Program-made: the position numbers and the translations under genes | Shown: piece after piece, positions 52,595-60,653 of the stretch | How the letters are laid out: every line of letters starts with the position of its first letter | Numbering within the stretch: the stretch's first letter is position 1 | Source of the DNA: Kiloniellales bacterium | GTDB taxonomy: Bacteria; Pseudomonadota; Alphaproteobacteria; Kiloniellales; JAKSDN01 | Length of the DNA: 64,000 nt | NCBI GenBank assembly: GCA_030064845.1 | Contig: JASJEC010000010.1 | Coordinates: 45,916 to 109,915 of the forward strand | Direction: 5' to 3' | The notes under the pieces: generated by a model | Database searches by the model: none | What the model was told of the DNA's origin: nothing | What the model saw: the letters and a program-made list of their open reading frames with translations, nothing else

Positions 52595-52822
52595 TCAGGC
52601 AGCTCGCGGCTTTGGGGCGGCCTCTTCGCCGATTTTCTTTACCGGCTCCGGCAATGCGGAAACCGCTTGCGGTTCCGTCCGCATCGCATGCCGACAGAGG
52701 TCGGATAAATCACAAGCACTGCAGGGCCGCGTGACCAAGCCCCGCGCGTGACGCGTTTGCTTGCACGCGGTCGGCAGGTCGCGGCTCGCGATACGCAGAT
52801 AGGGGCTCAAATCATGGGCCAA
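52595..52822 (-). CDS. Small cysteine-containing protein, unknown
   Basis: 75 residues from TTG 52822, chosen because AGGAG lies 7 bases upstream; earlier in-frame ATGs near 52853 to 52867 lack such a site. Cys20, Cys34, Cys37 and Cys43 (RPCSACDLSDLCRHAM) could bind zinc or an iron-sulfur cluster. A perfect CtrA-type box lies about 48 bases upstream on the same strand. I do not recognise the family. The ribosome-binding site and promoter element make it more than a chance frame. Confidence 0.55.
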   Translation of the reverse strand: MAHDLSPYLRIASRDLPTACKQTRHARGLVTRPCSACDLSDLCRHAMRTEPQAVSALPEPVKKIGEEAAPKPRAA

Positions 52823-52869
52823 GGGATCTCTCCTATCAGCCCCCTGACTACTCATAGGCATGCGCATGG

Positions 52870-52884
52870 TTAACAAAGCGTTAA
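52870..52884 (-). promoter_or_regulatory. CtrA-type binding site
   Basis: TTAACGCTTTGTTAA on the minus strand has the exact TTAA-N7-TTAA form recognised by the alphaproteobacterial cell-cycle regulator CtrA, and continues as TTAACCAT at the downstream half. It lies upstream of the small Cys-containing gene. Confidence 0.55.
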
Positions 52885-52912
52885 GGGCCGACTTTAGTGA
52901 ATCCGCTCGATA

Positions 52913-53707
52913 TCAGTCTGTTAGAGCAGATCCGGAATCCCCGGCCGCCAGCGCTTCTTCGATAAAGCCGGCGGGGTCGGTGATGAATTCGCGATAGAGG
53001 CGGAAATGGTCCGTCTCGGTGAAATCGATCTCCAACAGGCCCGACCGAGTGATCTCCAGGAGACGCGCGCAGGGCAGCGCCATCAAGAGCGGCGAGTGGG
53101 TCGCGATGATGACCTGGGCCTTGGCGGCCCGATGGATGCCGTCGAGGATGCGCAGAAGCTCGAGCTGGCGACGCGGCGACAGCGCGCTCTCCGGCTCGTC
53201 CATGAAGTAGAGCCCCTGCCGCGCGCAGCGCTCCTCGAAGAAGCGGATGAAGCCCTCGCCATGCGACCAGGAGAGGAAATCCGGCGGCGCGCCGCCAGAC
53301 TCCATGGCCGCATGATCGAGATAGCGCGCAACCGAGAAGAAGGTCTCGGCCCGAAAGAACCAGCCGGTGGTCACCTTGGGAAGCCACTGGGCGCGCAGGG
53401 CCTCGGCCAGCAGCGCGCCGCTGCGATCGATCGCGCTCTCGTGGTCGACCGGGCGGTAGCCCTTGCCGCCGCCCGCCTCGTCATAGCCGGCCAGCGCCGC
53501 GATCGCCTCGATCAGGCTGGATTTGCCGCTGCCATTCTCGCCGACCACGATGGTGACCGGGGTTGTGAAATCCAGCTCGAAGGCGCCCTCCTGGAGCCAC
53601 GGCAGGTCGAAGGGATAGCCATCCTCCCGCCCGATCACCTCGGGCTGCGCGATGATGCGCTTGAGGAAGGGCGACGGGAGCTTGGTCTCGCGGTTTCTGC
53701 GCGCCAT
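52913..53707 (-). CDS. AAA-family (RecF/SMC-like) ATPase
   Basis: 264 residues. Walker A is GENGSGKSSLIEAI, the signature-like region is LSWSHGEGFIRFFEE, Walker B is LYFMDEPESALSPRRQ and the switch His is in IIATHSPLLMAL. This compact form (AAA_21/AAA_23 type) occurs in many stand-alone predicted ATPases. No nuclease or TOPRIM partner is beside it, so a defence role (as in Gabija or retron systems) is not supported. Its last codons (SGSAL) are encoded by a fragment of the TAGAGCAGAT repeat. Confidence 0.85.
   Translation of the reverse strand: MARRNRETKLPSPFLKRIIAQPEVIGREDGYPFDLPWLQEGAFELDFTTPVTIVVGENGSGKSSLIEAIAALAGYDEAGGGKGYRPVDHESAIDRSGALLAEALRAQWLPKVTTGWFFRAETFFSVARYLDHAAMESGGAPPDFLSWSHGEGFIRFFEERCARQGLYFMDEPESALSPRRQLELLRILDGIHRAAKAQVIIATHSPLLMALPCARLLEITRSGLLEIDFTETDHFRLYREFITDPAGFIEEALAAGDSGSALTD
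52922..52934. repeat. Fragment of the TAGAGC repeat family within a gene end
   Basis: TAGAGCAGATCCG is identical over 13 bases to the start of repeat copy A. It lies inside the last codons of the ATPase gene, so the repeat has become part of the reading frame. Confidence 0.6.
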
Positions 53708-53750
53708 GACTGGCTATCCCTGGTTACAAGTCCGCTTTGGCTTATCCCAC

Positions 53751-54065
53751 TCAGTCCCCGATCCGAAGTTGTCGCTCCCTTACGCCGTCTTCGGGCGGAC
53801 CGTAGCGAATTGTTGCGACCGCACCCCTCATGAAATCGGTAGCTTCCAAAATCGGCACAACGGTTTCCGCCAGCTTGTCCGCATCCGGGCCATAGATGTA
53901 GAGGCCGCCGTCACTGCCATCGACGGCGATTTCATTGCCGTCGTACTCGCCCACCGCCGCGTCTTCGATGGCTTCCTCGAGCCTGTCCTCAAGTTCGAAG
54001 AGCCGGGACAGATCCGTCGATCCATAGGTGAAATGCACAATTACGGCGTGTTCGACATCGGCCAT
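53751..54065 (-). CDS. Conserved hypothetical protein
   Basis: 104 residues. An acidic protein with a pattern suggestive of a two-layer alpha/beta fold: LFELEDRLEEAIEDAAVGEY, DGSDGGLYIYGPDADKLAET and GAVATIRYGPPEDG. The YGPDAD stretch looks conserved and functional. Short hypothetical proteins of this general kind are frequent in bacterial genomes; no function is known to me. It stands between the ATPase and MAPEG genes on the same strand. Confidence 0.7.
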   Translation of the reverse strand: MADVEHAVIVHFTYGSTDLSRLFELEDRLEEAIEDAAVGEYDGNEIAVDGSDGGLYIYGPDADKLAETVVPILEATDFMRGAVATIRYGPPEDGVRERQLRIGD

Positions 54066-54178
54066 GAGGGGTCTCCATCAAAAGGCGCAAAAAATCAGCG
54101 GAATGAAAAGTATGACTGGCCTTAAGGCCTTGCTGCCCCAAACCTGCTTGCTCTCTCTTAACACCGAGCCCCAGGCAC

Positions 54179-54574
54179 CTACTGCAGCAGGGACCATCCG
54201 ACGAGGCCGAGGTTGAGCAGGCCGCCGAGCGCCAGCACGGCGAAGGTGAGGGCCATGCCGGCCTGGCGATACTTCAGCGGCTCCGGATCCTGGCATACGC
54301 CGTAGGCGTGCAGCGCGCGTCCGGCCAGCAGCGCCAGTCCCAGGCCATGGAGCATCCAGAGCGGCGCGCCTTGCGCCTCGGCCAGGGCCATGAGGATGAG
54401 GGCCAGGGGCGCGTACTCGGCGAAGTTGCCATGGGCGCGCATGCGCCGCTGGAGCGTGCTGTCGCTGCCGTCGCCGAGCGCGACCTTCGCCGAACGGCGC
54501 GCGCCGATCACCCGGAAGCTCAGGTAGACGAAGAAGAACGCCGCCAGCGCGGCGTAGAGGGCGGTCACCGCCAT
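54179..54574 (-). CDS. MAPEG family membrane protein
   Basis: 131 residues with four membrane helices. LYAALAAFFFVYLSFRVIGARR, the RRMRAHGNFAEYAPLALIL motif and LLAGRALHAYGV are diagnostic for MAPEG, whose members conjugate glutathione or reduce lipid peroxides. ATG 54574. The DUF1194 gene is directly upstream on the same strand, 13 bases away. Confidence 0.88.
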   Translation of the reverse strand: MAVTALYAALAAFFFVYLSFRVIGARRSAKVALGDGSDSTLQRRMRAHGNFAEYAPLALILMALAEAQGAPLWMLHGLGLALLAGRALHAYGVCQDPEPLKYRQAGMALTFAVLALGGLLNLGLVGWSLLQ

Positions 54575-54587
54575 AGGGCGCTCTCCG

Positions 54588-55316
54588 TCAGTCTCGCGTC
54601 GCCAGTTCGGGACCCCGGGAATCGGGCGTGAGGCCCGCGATCTCGAGGATCAACTTCTTGCGCACCGCCTGGGCGAAGCTGAGGTCGCCGTCGGCGGTGA
54701 CCACGAAGCTGCCCGGCCCGCCGATCAGCTCGGCCTCGAAGGCCGCCTCCAGGTCGTAGCCACCCGGTTGGCCGCTGCAGCGCCGGCAGGCGACCGCGAG
54801 GCCGTTGATCACCACGCCGGCCTCGAGCGCCGCGCGGCGCGCCTCGTGGATCGGCATGCCGTAGAAATTGCTGGCGCTGTCGGCCGAGAGGTCAATCACC
54901 TGGCGCGGCGCGCGAAACTCGTTGGTCTCGATCAGGCCGAGGCCGAAGGCGAGCGCGTTGCCGATCGCGTTGGGGCCCCAGGCCTTGCGCGGCGCGGCCA
55001 TGAGCTTTTCGGCGAAGGCGGCCGCCGAGTCCTTGCCCTCGATCACGGTCCAGGGCGCGACGACCTCCTGGGAGTCGGCGTCGCCCCACTCGACATAGGT
55101 CACGGCGATGCGCTGGTCGTAGCCCTGGGCGATGACCGCCAGCACGTCGGGGTGGGTGATGGCCGAAGCGTAGCCCTGGCGCTGGAAACGAATCTCGTCG
55201 TCGTCGATCGAGCGCGAGGCGTCGGCCAGCAGCACGAGCTCCAGATCGACGCCGTCCCCGGCGCTCGCGGCCGGTGCGCAGCAGAGCGCCATGAGAACCA
55301 GGAGAATTCGTGCCAT
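54588..55316 (-). CDS. DUF1194 (von Willebrand A-like) secreted protein
   Basis: 242 residues. ATG 55316 is chosen because it starts directly at a signal peptide (ARILLVLMALCCAPAASAG) and has GGAG upstream; an earlier start at 55343 would add nine charged residues. VDLELVLLADASRSIDDDEI contains the DxSxS metal site of vWA domains, and RRCSGQPGGYDLEAAFE is typical of DUF1194. It probably functions in the periplasm in metal-dependent protein binding. Confidence 0.85.
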   Translation of the reverse strand: MARILLVLMALCCAPAASAGDGVDLELVLLADASRSIDDDEIRFQRQGYASAITHPDVLAVIAQGYDQRIAVTYVEWGDADSQEVVAPWTVIEGKDSAAAFAEKLMAAPRKAWGPNAIGNALAFGLGLIETNEFRAPRQVIDLSADSASNFYGMPIHEARRAALEAGVVINGLAVACRRCSGQPGGYDLEAAFEAELIGGPGSFVVTADGDLSFAQAVRKKLILEIAGLTPDSRGPELATRD

Positions 55317-55410
55317 CGCGCGCCTTCGCTCCAGCCGGTCCAAAGTTTCCGGAGCCTATCACAATCTGCAGCGCGTCATGCGAGGATCGCGCGCCGTCAG
55401 TGCCCCTTGA

Positions 55411-55460
55411 ACCCACTCCCTTGGGAGAGGGTGGCGAGCGGTCAGCGAGCCAGGTGAGGG
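55411..55460. repeat. Common intergenic repeat (CTCCCTTGGGAG type)
   Basis: Contains CTCCCTTGGGAG and a second dyad in GGCGAGCGGTCAGCGAGCC. From memory, this sequence pattern resembles an intergenic repeat met in many unrelated GC-rich genomes. It ends five bases from the Nudix gene stop. Confidence 0.5.
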
Positions 55461-55464
55461 CAAG

Positions 55465-55932
55465 CTAGGGGGCGGCGAGCAGGGATTCCAGCTGGTCGAT
55501 CAGGGGGGCCTGGCCCTTGTGCAGCTTCTCTTTCGCCTGGTCGAGCGGGACCCAGGCGGCGCGGTCGACTTCCGGGAAGGACTGCATTTGCCCGGAGCGC
55601 GGCGGCCACTCCATCTCGAAGTCGTTGCTGCGGACCGCCGCGGCGTCGCAGTCGCCCTCAGCGGCCCAGGCGTGGATCACCTTGCCGCCGGACTGCCGGC
55701 AGGGCTCGAGGGCGGTGAAGAGTCCCGCGCCCGGGTCGAAGCCGGTCTCCTCCCGAAACTCGCGCTTGGCCGCCGCTAGGGCGTCCTCCCCGGCTTCGAA
55801 CTCGCCCTTGGGGATCGACCAGGCGTGCGCGTCCTTGTTCGCCCAGAAGGGTCCGCCGGGATGCACCAGGAAGACCTCGACCCGCCCCTCGCGCTTCCGG
55901 TAGAGCAGCAGTCCGGCACTCTGCTTAGCCAT
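55465..55932 (-). CDS. Nudix hydrolase
   Basis: 155 residues. The Nudix box is complete (GEFEAGEDALAAAKREFREETGF), with the preceding HAWSIPKGEF strand. Members hydrolyse nucleoside diphosphates linked to another moiety; the subgroup with WANKDAHAWSIPKGE is often annotated as a general NTP pyrophosphohydrolase. It is followed, after a repeat, by the DUF1194 gene on the same strand. Confidence 0.88.
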   Translation of the reverse strand: MAKQSAGLLLYRKREGRVEVFLVHPGGPFWANKDAHAWSIPKGEFEAGEDALAAAKREFREETGFDPGAGLFTALEPCRQSGGKVIHAWAAEGDCDAAAVRSNDFEMEWPPRSGQMQSFPEVDRAAWVPLDQAKEKLHKGQAPLIDQLESLLAAP

Positions 55933-55972
55933 ATCCGCTTCAGTCCACGGGTTTCGGATTTCCGTGAGCCGC

Positions 55973-56461
55973 TTAGTCTAGCCCATGAACCGCAAAGTGG
56001 ACCGCACCCGGATGAATATACCGAAACAGCACGGTGTTCATGAGTTCCGGGTTCTTTGCAAGCAGCTCCTTGGTCAACGATTTGTGGACCAATCCAAGGT
56101 TTCTCAAGAACGTTGAAACAGGGCACTGTGCGGTTTCCATCACCGTGTTTCCGCTCTCCAGAGACAACTCCATCACGTCCTTATTGGCGCGCATGCACAA
56201 GACGTTGGTGTACTCGTGAATCGTCACTGTCTTTTTCGATCCGGGGACAGCGAAGGTCAGTAGCTCCCAAGACGACTGGATCGCCACGGTCGTGAACAAA
56301 AGCAAACGTATCGTTTCAAAAGTTCGTGCAGTGTCGCCGAACCGGAGATGCAACAAGCCGGCTACGGAGGTGACCACATCATCGGGTTCGAAGTCTTGTT
56401 CGTTCGAGATATCGACCCTATCGACGCTTGTGATTTCGCAGTCGATCTTGAAGGACTTCAA
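55973..56461 (-). CDS. Hypothetical protein of unusual composition
   Basis: 162 residues, unrecognised. Codon use is clearly less GC-rich than all neighbours, which suggests recent acquisition. Only a TTG start (56461) is available, after an in-frame stop at 56501-56503. The sequence has an N-terminal charged half and several helical segments (ARTFETIRLLLFTTVAIQSS). No signal peptide. No mobile-element genes adjoin it. Confidence 0.55.
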   Translation of the reverse strand: MKSFKIDCEITSVDRVDISNEQDFEPDDVVTSVAGLLHLRFGDTARTFETIRLLLFTTVAIQSSWELLTFAVPGSKKTVTIHEYTNVLCMRANKDVMELSLESGNTVMETAQCPVSTFLRNLGLVHKSLTKELLAKNPELMNTVLFRYIHPGAVHFAVHGLD

Positions 56462-56511
56462 GAGCCATCCCTTCGCATTGTCGGTCCGGTTGCCAGGGCG
56501 CTATTAGACTA

Positions 56512-57615
56512 TCATTCGTAGACCGCGACCGCGTCGCCGAGCTTTTCACGGTCCGGCGCCACGCCGAGCCCCGGCGCGTCGGGCGCGCGGGTCGAGCCGT
56601 TCATGTTGCGCGCGCCGCCCTCGGCGGTGTCGAGGGTCAGCATGTCGTGGCACAGCCAGGTGGCGCGCCGATGGCTGGCCGGTGTCGCCTGGGCCAGGTG
56701 GACCGCGCCGGTGTCGGCGATCACGCTGCCGCCGGTCTCCTCGATGTTCATGCGCAGGCCGAAGGCGAGGCAGAAGTCGCGCAGGCGCCGGGCCTTGGTC
56801 AGGCCGCCGACCCGGCCGATCTTGAGGCCGATCCCCTCGCAGAGCCCCTCGCGCTGGGCGCGCACCAAGTCGTGGAGCGTGACGATGTTCTCGTCGAGGA
56901 ACACAACGCCATTGGTCGCCCGGCGCACGGCGGCGCACTCCTCCAGGGTCTCGCAGGGCTGCTCGAAGGGGTGGCCGAGATGCGCGGTGGCGTTGATCAC
57001 CTGGATCGCCTGGTCCGGCAGCCAGGAACGGTTGGCGTCGAAGGCGAGGCTCTCGCCCTCGGGCAGGCTTTTGTGCAGCGCCTCGATCCGCGGAATGTCC
57101 AGGAGCGCGTAGGGGCCGACCTTGCAGGAGTGGAGGCTGTAGCCCCGGCCCCGCGCGGCGGCGACGGAGGCGATCATCTCGTCCGCCGTCCCGGTCGGGA
57201 TCGAGCTGTGCAGGATCACCGGCTCTTGCGCGCGCCCGCCCATCAGCTCGCAGAGCGGCAGACCTGAGTCCTGGCCCAGGATGTCCCAGAAGGCGGTATC
57301 GAGCGCCGACTTGGCGTAGCCGTGCCCCGGCAGCGCCTTGTCCATGGCCCGCTCCATGACCTCGAGGCGGCGCGGGTCGAGGCCGAGCAGCTGGGGCGCC
57401 AGCTCGTCGAGCACCGCGCGGATGCCCTTGCCGAAGGCGGGCAGGTAGGTCGAACCCCAGGGACAGCCCTCGCCCCAGCCGGTCAGGCCGGCGTCGGTGG
57501 TGACCGCGACGATGGTCGAGTCCAGCGACTCGAAGCGGAGCCGGCCGCCGGACAGGCTGTAGGGCTCCCTGAGCGGCAGGGTCAGGTGGAAGACCTCGAT
57601 GCGGCTGATCTTCAT
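56512..57615 (-). CDS. Enolase-superfamily enzyme, cis-3-hydroxyproline dehydratase/betaine racemase type (1)
   Basis: 367 residues of the mandelate racemase/muconate lactonizing enzyme family. The metal-binding acids lie in FDANRSW, EQPCET and LDENIV. The catalytic Lys residues lie in SCKVGPY and GLKIGRVGG. The N-terminal REPYSLSGGRLRFESLDSTI and HGYAKSALDTAFWDILG resemble cis-3-hydroxy-L-proline dehydratases, and proline-betaine epimerases are close relatives. It is the last gene of a five-gene minus-strand run. The ATG at 57615 is clear; the open frame continues upstream as antisense. Confidence 0.82.
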   Translation of the reverse strand: MKISRIEVFHLTLPLREPYSLSGGRLRFESLDSTIVAVTTDAGLTGWGEGCPWGSTYLPAFGKGIRAVLDELAPQLLGLDPRRLEVMERAMDKALPGHGYAKSALDTAFWDILGQDSGLPLCELMGGRAQEPVILHSSIPTGTADEMIASVAAARGRGYSLHSCKVGPYALLDIPRIEALHKSLPEGESLAFDANRSWLPDQAIQVINATAHLGHPFEQPCETLEECAAVRRATNGVVFLDENIVTLHDLVRAQREGLCEGIGLKIGRVGGLTKARRLRDFCLAFGLRMNIEETGGSVIADTGAVHLAQATPASHRRATWLCHDMLTLDTAEGGARNMNGSTRAPDAPGLGVAPDREKLGDAVAVYE

Positions 57616-57626
57616 GGCTTGGCCTC

Positions 57627-58730
57627 TCAGGCGTAGACGGCGGCCGGCTCGCCCAGCACGCCGGCGATCGGCTCGACGCCGAGTCCCGGGCGCTTCGGCG
57701 CCCGCATCCGGCCCTCGGCGACCACGGGAGCGTGCTCCGCGGTCCGGGTTTCCGTGATGCCGTGGGGGTCCCAGACGGCGAGCAGGTGCGAAGCCGGCGT
57801 GGCGTGGCCCAGGTGCGCGATGGCCGCCTGGACGATGCTGCTGCCGCCCGTGTCCTGGATGTAGAGCGGCACGTCGAGCTCGAGGCAGAGGTCGCGCAGC
57901 AGGCGGGATTGGGTCAGGCCGCCGACCCGGCCGATCTTGATGTTGAGCCCGTCGAGCGCGCCCGCCGCCTTGGCCTCGACCAGGTCGCGCGCGTCCTCGA
58001 CGCACTCATCGAGGATCAGGACGCAGCCGGTCGCCCGCTTGACCGCGACGCAGTCGGCCAGGCTGTCGCAGGGCTGCTCGACCACCAGGTCCAGATCGCC
58101 GGCCGCCCGGACGACCCGGATCGCCTGGTCGACCCGCCAGCCCCGGTTGGCGTCGAGCCTGAGGCTTTCGCCCGGCGCCAGCAATGCGGCATAGCCCCGA
58201 AGCAGGGCGATATCGGCCGCCGGGTCGCCGCTCGCCTTGATCGAGACCTGGGCGAGGCCCTGGGCGCGAAAGCGCTCGACCGCCGCGGCGGGATCGTCGC
58301 CGACGCCGGGCGCGATTCCAGAGATGGCCGGCAGCGCCTCGGTCACCCAGCCGCCCAGAAGCTCGGCCAGCGGCCGGTCGAGCGCCCGGCCCGTGACGTC
58401 CCAGCAGGCCATGTCGAGGGCCGACTTCACGTAGCCGTGGCCCATCAGGGCCCGGTCCAGGACGGCAGAGGTTTCATTCGGCCGCCGCGGGTCGCGGCCG
58501 AGCAGGGCCGGCGCCAGCAGGCCGAGCGCCGCCCGCGCGCCCTCGGGGAAGGCGGGCAGATAGTCGTTGCCGAAGGGGCAGGTCTCGCCCCAGCCCGAGA
58601 CGCCCTCGTCGGTGTCGATCCGGACGATGGTCGAATCGGTCGAGCGGACCACGCGGCCGCCGGAGAACTTGAAGCCCTGGCCGGTGACCGGCAGCTCGAC
58701 CCGATAGACGCTGACCCTGGAGATCTTCAT
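57627..58730 (-). CDS. Enolase-superfamily enzyme (2)
   Basis: 367 residues, clearly paralogous to the preceding gene: starts MKISRV, metal ligands in LDANRGW, EQPCDS and LDECVE. The first catalytic-Lys region reads SIKASGDP, different from the neighbours, and the second is NIKIGRVGG. This changes the surroundings of the base on one face and may set the specificity. Such twin genes can catalyse epimerisation and dehydration in one pathway. The substrate is likely a proline- or hydroxyproline-type compound. Confidence 0.82.
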   Translation of the reverse strand: MKISRVSVYRVELPVTGQGFKFSGGRVVRSTDSTIVRIDTDEGVSGWGETCPFGNDYLPAFPEGARAALGLLAPALLGRDPRRPNETSAVLDRALMGHGYVKSALDMACWDVTGRALDRPLAELLGGWVTEALPAISGIAPGVGDDPAAAVERFRAQGLAQVSIKASGDPAADIALLRGYAALLAPGESLRLDANRGWRVDQAIRVVRAAGDLDLVVEQPCDSLADCVAVKRATGCVLILDECVEDARDLVEAKAAGALDGLNIKIGRVGGLTQSRLLRDLCLELDVPLYIQDTGGSSIVQAAIAHLGHATPASHLLAVWDPHGITETRTAEHAPVVAEGRMRAPKRPGLGVEPIAGVLGEPAAVYA

Positions 58731-58736
58731 CGCCGT

Positions 58737-59837
58737 TCACTCATGGACCGCGACCGGCTCGCCGAGCACCCCGGAGAGAGGGGTGATGCCGAGCCCCGGC
58801 GCGTCGCCCGGCGACACCGCGCCCTCCGCGACCCTGGGCGCGCCCTCGGCCAGGGTCACCGCGTCGTTCAGGTGCGGGTAGGCCGCGATCAGGCGTTTCG
58901 GCGGCGTGGTGACCGCCAGATGCGCCACGGCGGCGCGGGCGATGTCGGCCCCGACCGTGTCCTCGATCCGCACCTTGAGCCCGGCCGCCAGGGCCGCCGC
59001 GCGCAGTTCCCGCGCCCGGGTCAGGCCGCCGCAGTGGGAGAGCTTGATGACCAGGCCGTCCAGGGCCTCGTCGGCGACCGCCGCCATCAGGTCGCTCTGG
59101 TCGTCGATCACCTCGTCCAGATAGAGCGGCCGGTCGATCCGGCGGCGCACGCGGCGGCACTCTTCATAGGTCTCGCAGGGCTGCTCCATGGGCCAGGTGA
59201 GATCGGCGAGCGCCTTGGAGACCCGCAGGGCGTCCTCGGACGTCCAGGCGCGGTTGGCGTCGAAGAACATTCGGTCGCCCGGCCCGAGCGCGCCGTGGCA
59301 GGCGCGGATGCGATCGACGTCCTCCTCGGGCAAGCCGCCGACCTTGATCTGGAAGACGCCGAAGCCCTCGGCCCGGTAACCTTCCAGCTGCACCGCCATG
59401 GCGTCGGGCCGGGCGAAGGCGATGGAGTGATAGAGCGGCGCCCGGTCCATCAGGCGCCCGCCGAGCAGGGTGTGGAGCGGCAGTCCGGCGGCCTGACCGA
59501 GGATGTCCCAGCAGGCGATGTCGATCGGCGACTTGGCCTGGGGCTGGCCGCGCACCGCCTCGTCCATCAGCCAGTTGACGCGCCCAAGGCTGCGCGGGTC
59601 CTCGCCCAGCAGCGCCGGCGCCAGCTCCGCGATGCCGCCGCGCACCGCGTCGGGATAGGTCGGCAAGTAGACCGCGCCGATCGCGCAGGACTCGCCGTGA
59701 CCCGTGATCCCGGCGTCGGTTTCCACCGCGACGACGTTGGTCTCGACCTCTTCCAGCACCTCGCGCTCGACGCGGATGCTGCTCAAGCTCTTGTAGGGCA
59801 GGCGAACCCTGTGCAGCCGGATCCGGGTGATCCTCAT
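58737..59837 (-). CDS. Enolase-superfamily enzyme (3)
   Basis: 366 residues and the most divergent of the three. Metal ligands lie in FDANRAW, EQPCET and LDEVIDD. The Lys positions are FQIKVGG and VIKLSHCGG. The ATG at 59837 overlaps the stop of the alpha/beta hydrolase (ATGA). Because the N-terminal region lacks the GGR capping-loop motif of the other two, it probably accepts a different substrate, perhaps a muconate-like or amino-acid amide compound. Confidence 0.8.
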   Translation of the reverse strand: MRITRIRLHRVRLPYKSLSSIRVEREVLEEVETNVVAVETDAGITGHGESCAIGAVYLPTYPDAVRGGIAELAPALLGEDPRSLGRVNWLMDEAVRGQPQAKSPIDIACWDILGQAAGLPLHTLLGGRLMDRAPLYHSIAFARPDAMAVQLEGYRAEGFGVFQIKVGGLPEEDVDRIRACHGALGPGDRMFFDANRAWTSEDALRVSKALADLTWPMEQPCETYEECRRVRRRIDRPLYLDEVIDDQSDLMAAVADEALDGLVIKLSHCGGLTRARELRAAALAAGLKVRIEDTVGADIARAAVAHLAVTTPPKRLIAAYPHLNDAVTLAEGAPRVAEGAVSPGDAPGLGITPLSGVLGEPVAVHE

Positions 59838-60631
59838 GGCGCGCTCCTGAACGACGGCAGGTCGAAGAAACCGGCGATCGCCCGGCCGGTCGCGTCGGGG
59901 ATGTCGACCATCGGCCAGTGGCCGGCCTTGGTGTAGACCCGGTTGGGCAGGCCGTGGGCCTTCAGGTAGTCGCGGTCCTCCTGCACGGTCCCGGTGCGGC
60001 CCCAGTAGTAGAGGCTGGGACAGAGCAGGTTCCGGTAGAGTTCGCCGAGTCCGTCGTTCCGCGCCCGTTCCGTGGCGTCGCGCCCCAGGCGCCAGAAGGT
60101 CTCGTCGTCGGCCAGGGCGACGCTGGCCAGGTAGCGGCTGAGCGCGACATTCCGCGCCGACTTCAGGCTGAGGTCGGAGAGGAAGGTCCGCTTGAAGCCG
60201 GCGGCGTCCTTGGCCTTGGCGGCGCGGCCGGTGAAGTAGCCGCCGGCGGCGGTCAGGTTGCCCTCGATGGCGAAGATGCCGGCGACCTGCTCGCTCAGCT
60301 CTCCGGCGGCCAGCGCCGCGATCGAGGCGCCTAGGGAATGGCCGATTAGGCCGACCGGCTGGTCCGGCGTGACCGCGCGGATCAGCGCGGCCAGCATCCT
60401 GGCCTGGCCGTCGAGCGTGCCGGCCTCGGGCGCGCTCGGCGAGACGCCGAAGCCGGGCAGGTCAGGGATGATCAGGCGATAGGCGTCGCACAGGGGCGTC
60501 TCCGTGAGCGGCGCGAAAGAGAAGCCGGACTCGCCGTAGCCGTGAACACACCAGAGCACCGGCGCGTCGCCGCCGCCGCCGCGGCGCAGAAAGACCCCGT
60601 CGCGAACCTCGATGGCCGTGTGCCGCTTCAC
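59834..60631 (-). CDS. Alpha/beta hydrolase
   Basis: 265 residues with the nucleophile in GHSLG, oxyanion site HGYGES and catalytic His in AGHWPMV. It hydrolyses an ester, amide or C-C bond of a small molecule. The gene is coupled to enolase-type gene 3 and is in the same run as the aminotransferase, so it probably acts on the same pathway. A carbonyl-activated or lactone substrate would suit enolase-superfamily chemistry. Confidence 0.84.
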   Translation of the reverse strand: MKRHTAIEVRDGVFLRRGGGGDAPVLWCVHGYGESGFSFAPLTETPLCDAYRLIIPDLPGFGVSPSAPEAGTLDGQARMLAALIRAVTPDQPVGLIGHSLGASIAALAAGELSEQVAGIFAIEGNLTAAGGYFTGRAAKAKDAAGFKRTFLSDLSLKSARNVALSRYLASVALADDETFWRLGRDATERARNDGLGELYRNLLCPSLYYWGRTGTVQEDRDYLKAHGLPNRVYTKAGHWPMVDIPDATGRAIAGFFDLPSFRSAP

Positions 60632-60653
60632 CGGTGCCGCGCCCGCGGGAGGA

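Noticed and set aside
52913..53707. The AAA ATPase as part of a defence system
   Set aside because: No nuclease, helicase, TOPRIM or reverse-transcriptase partner adjoins it, and the surrounding genes are ordinary.
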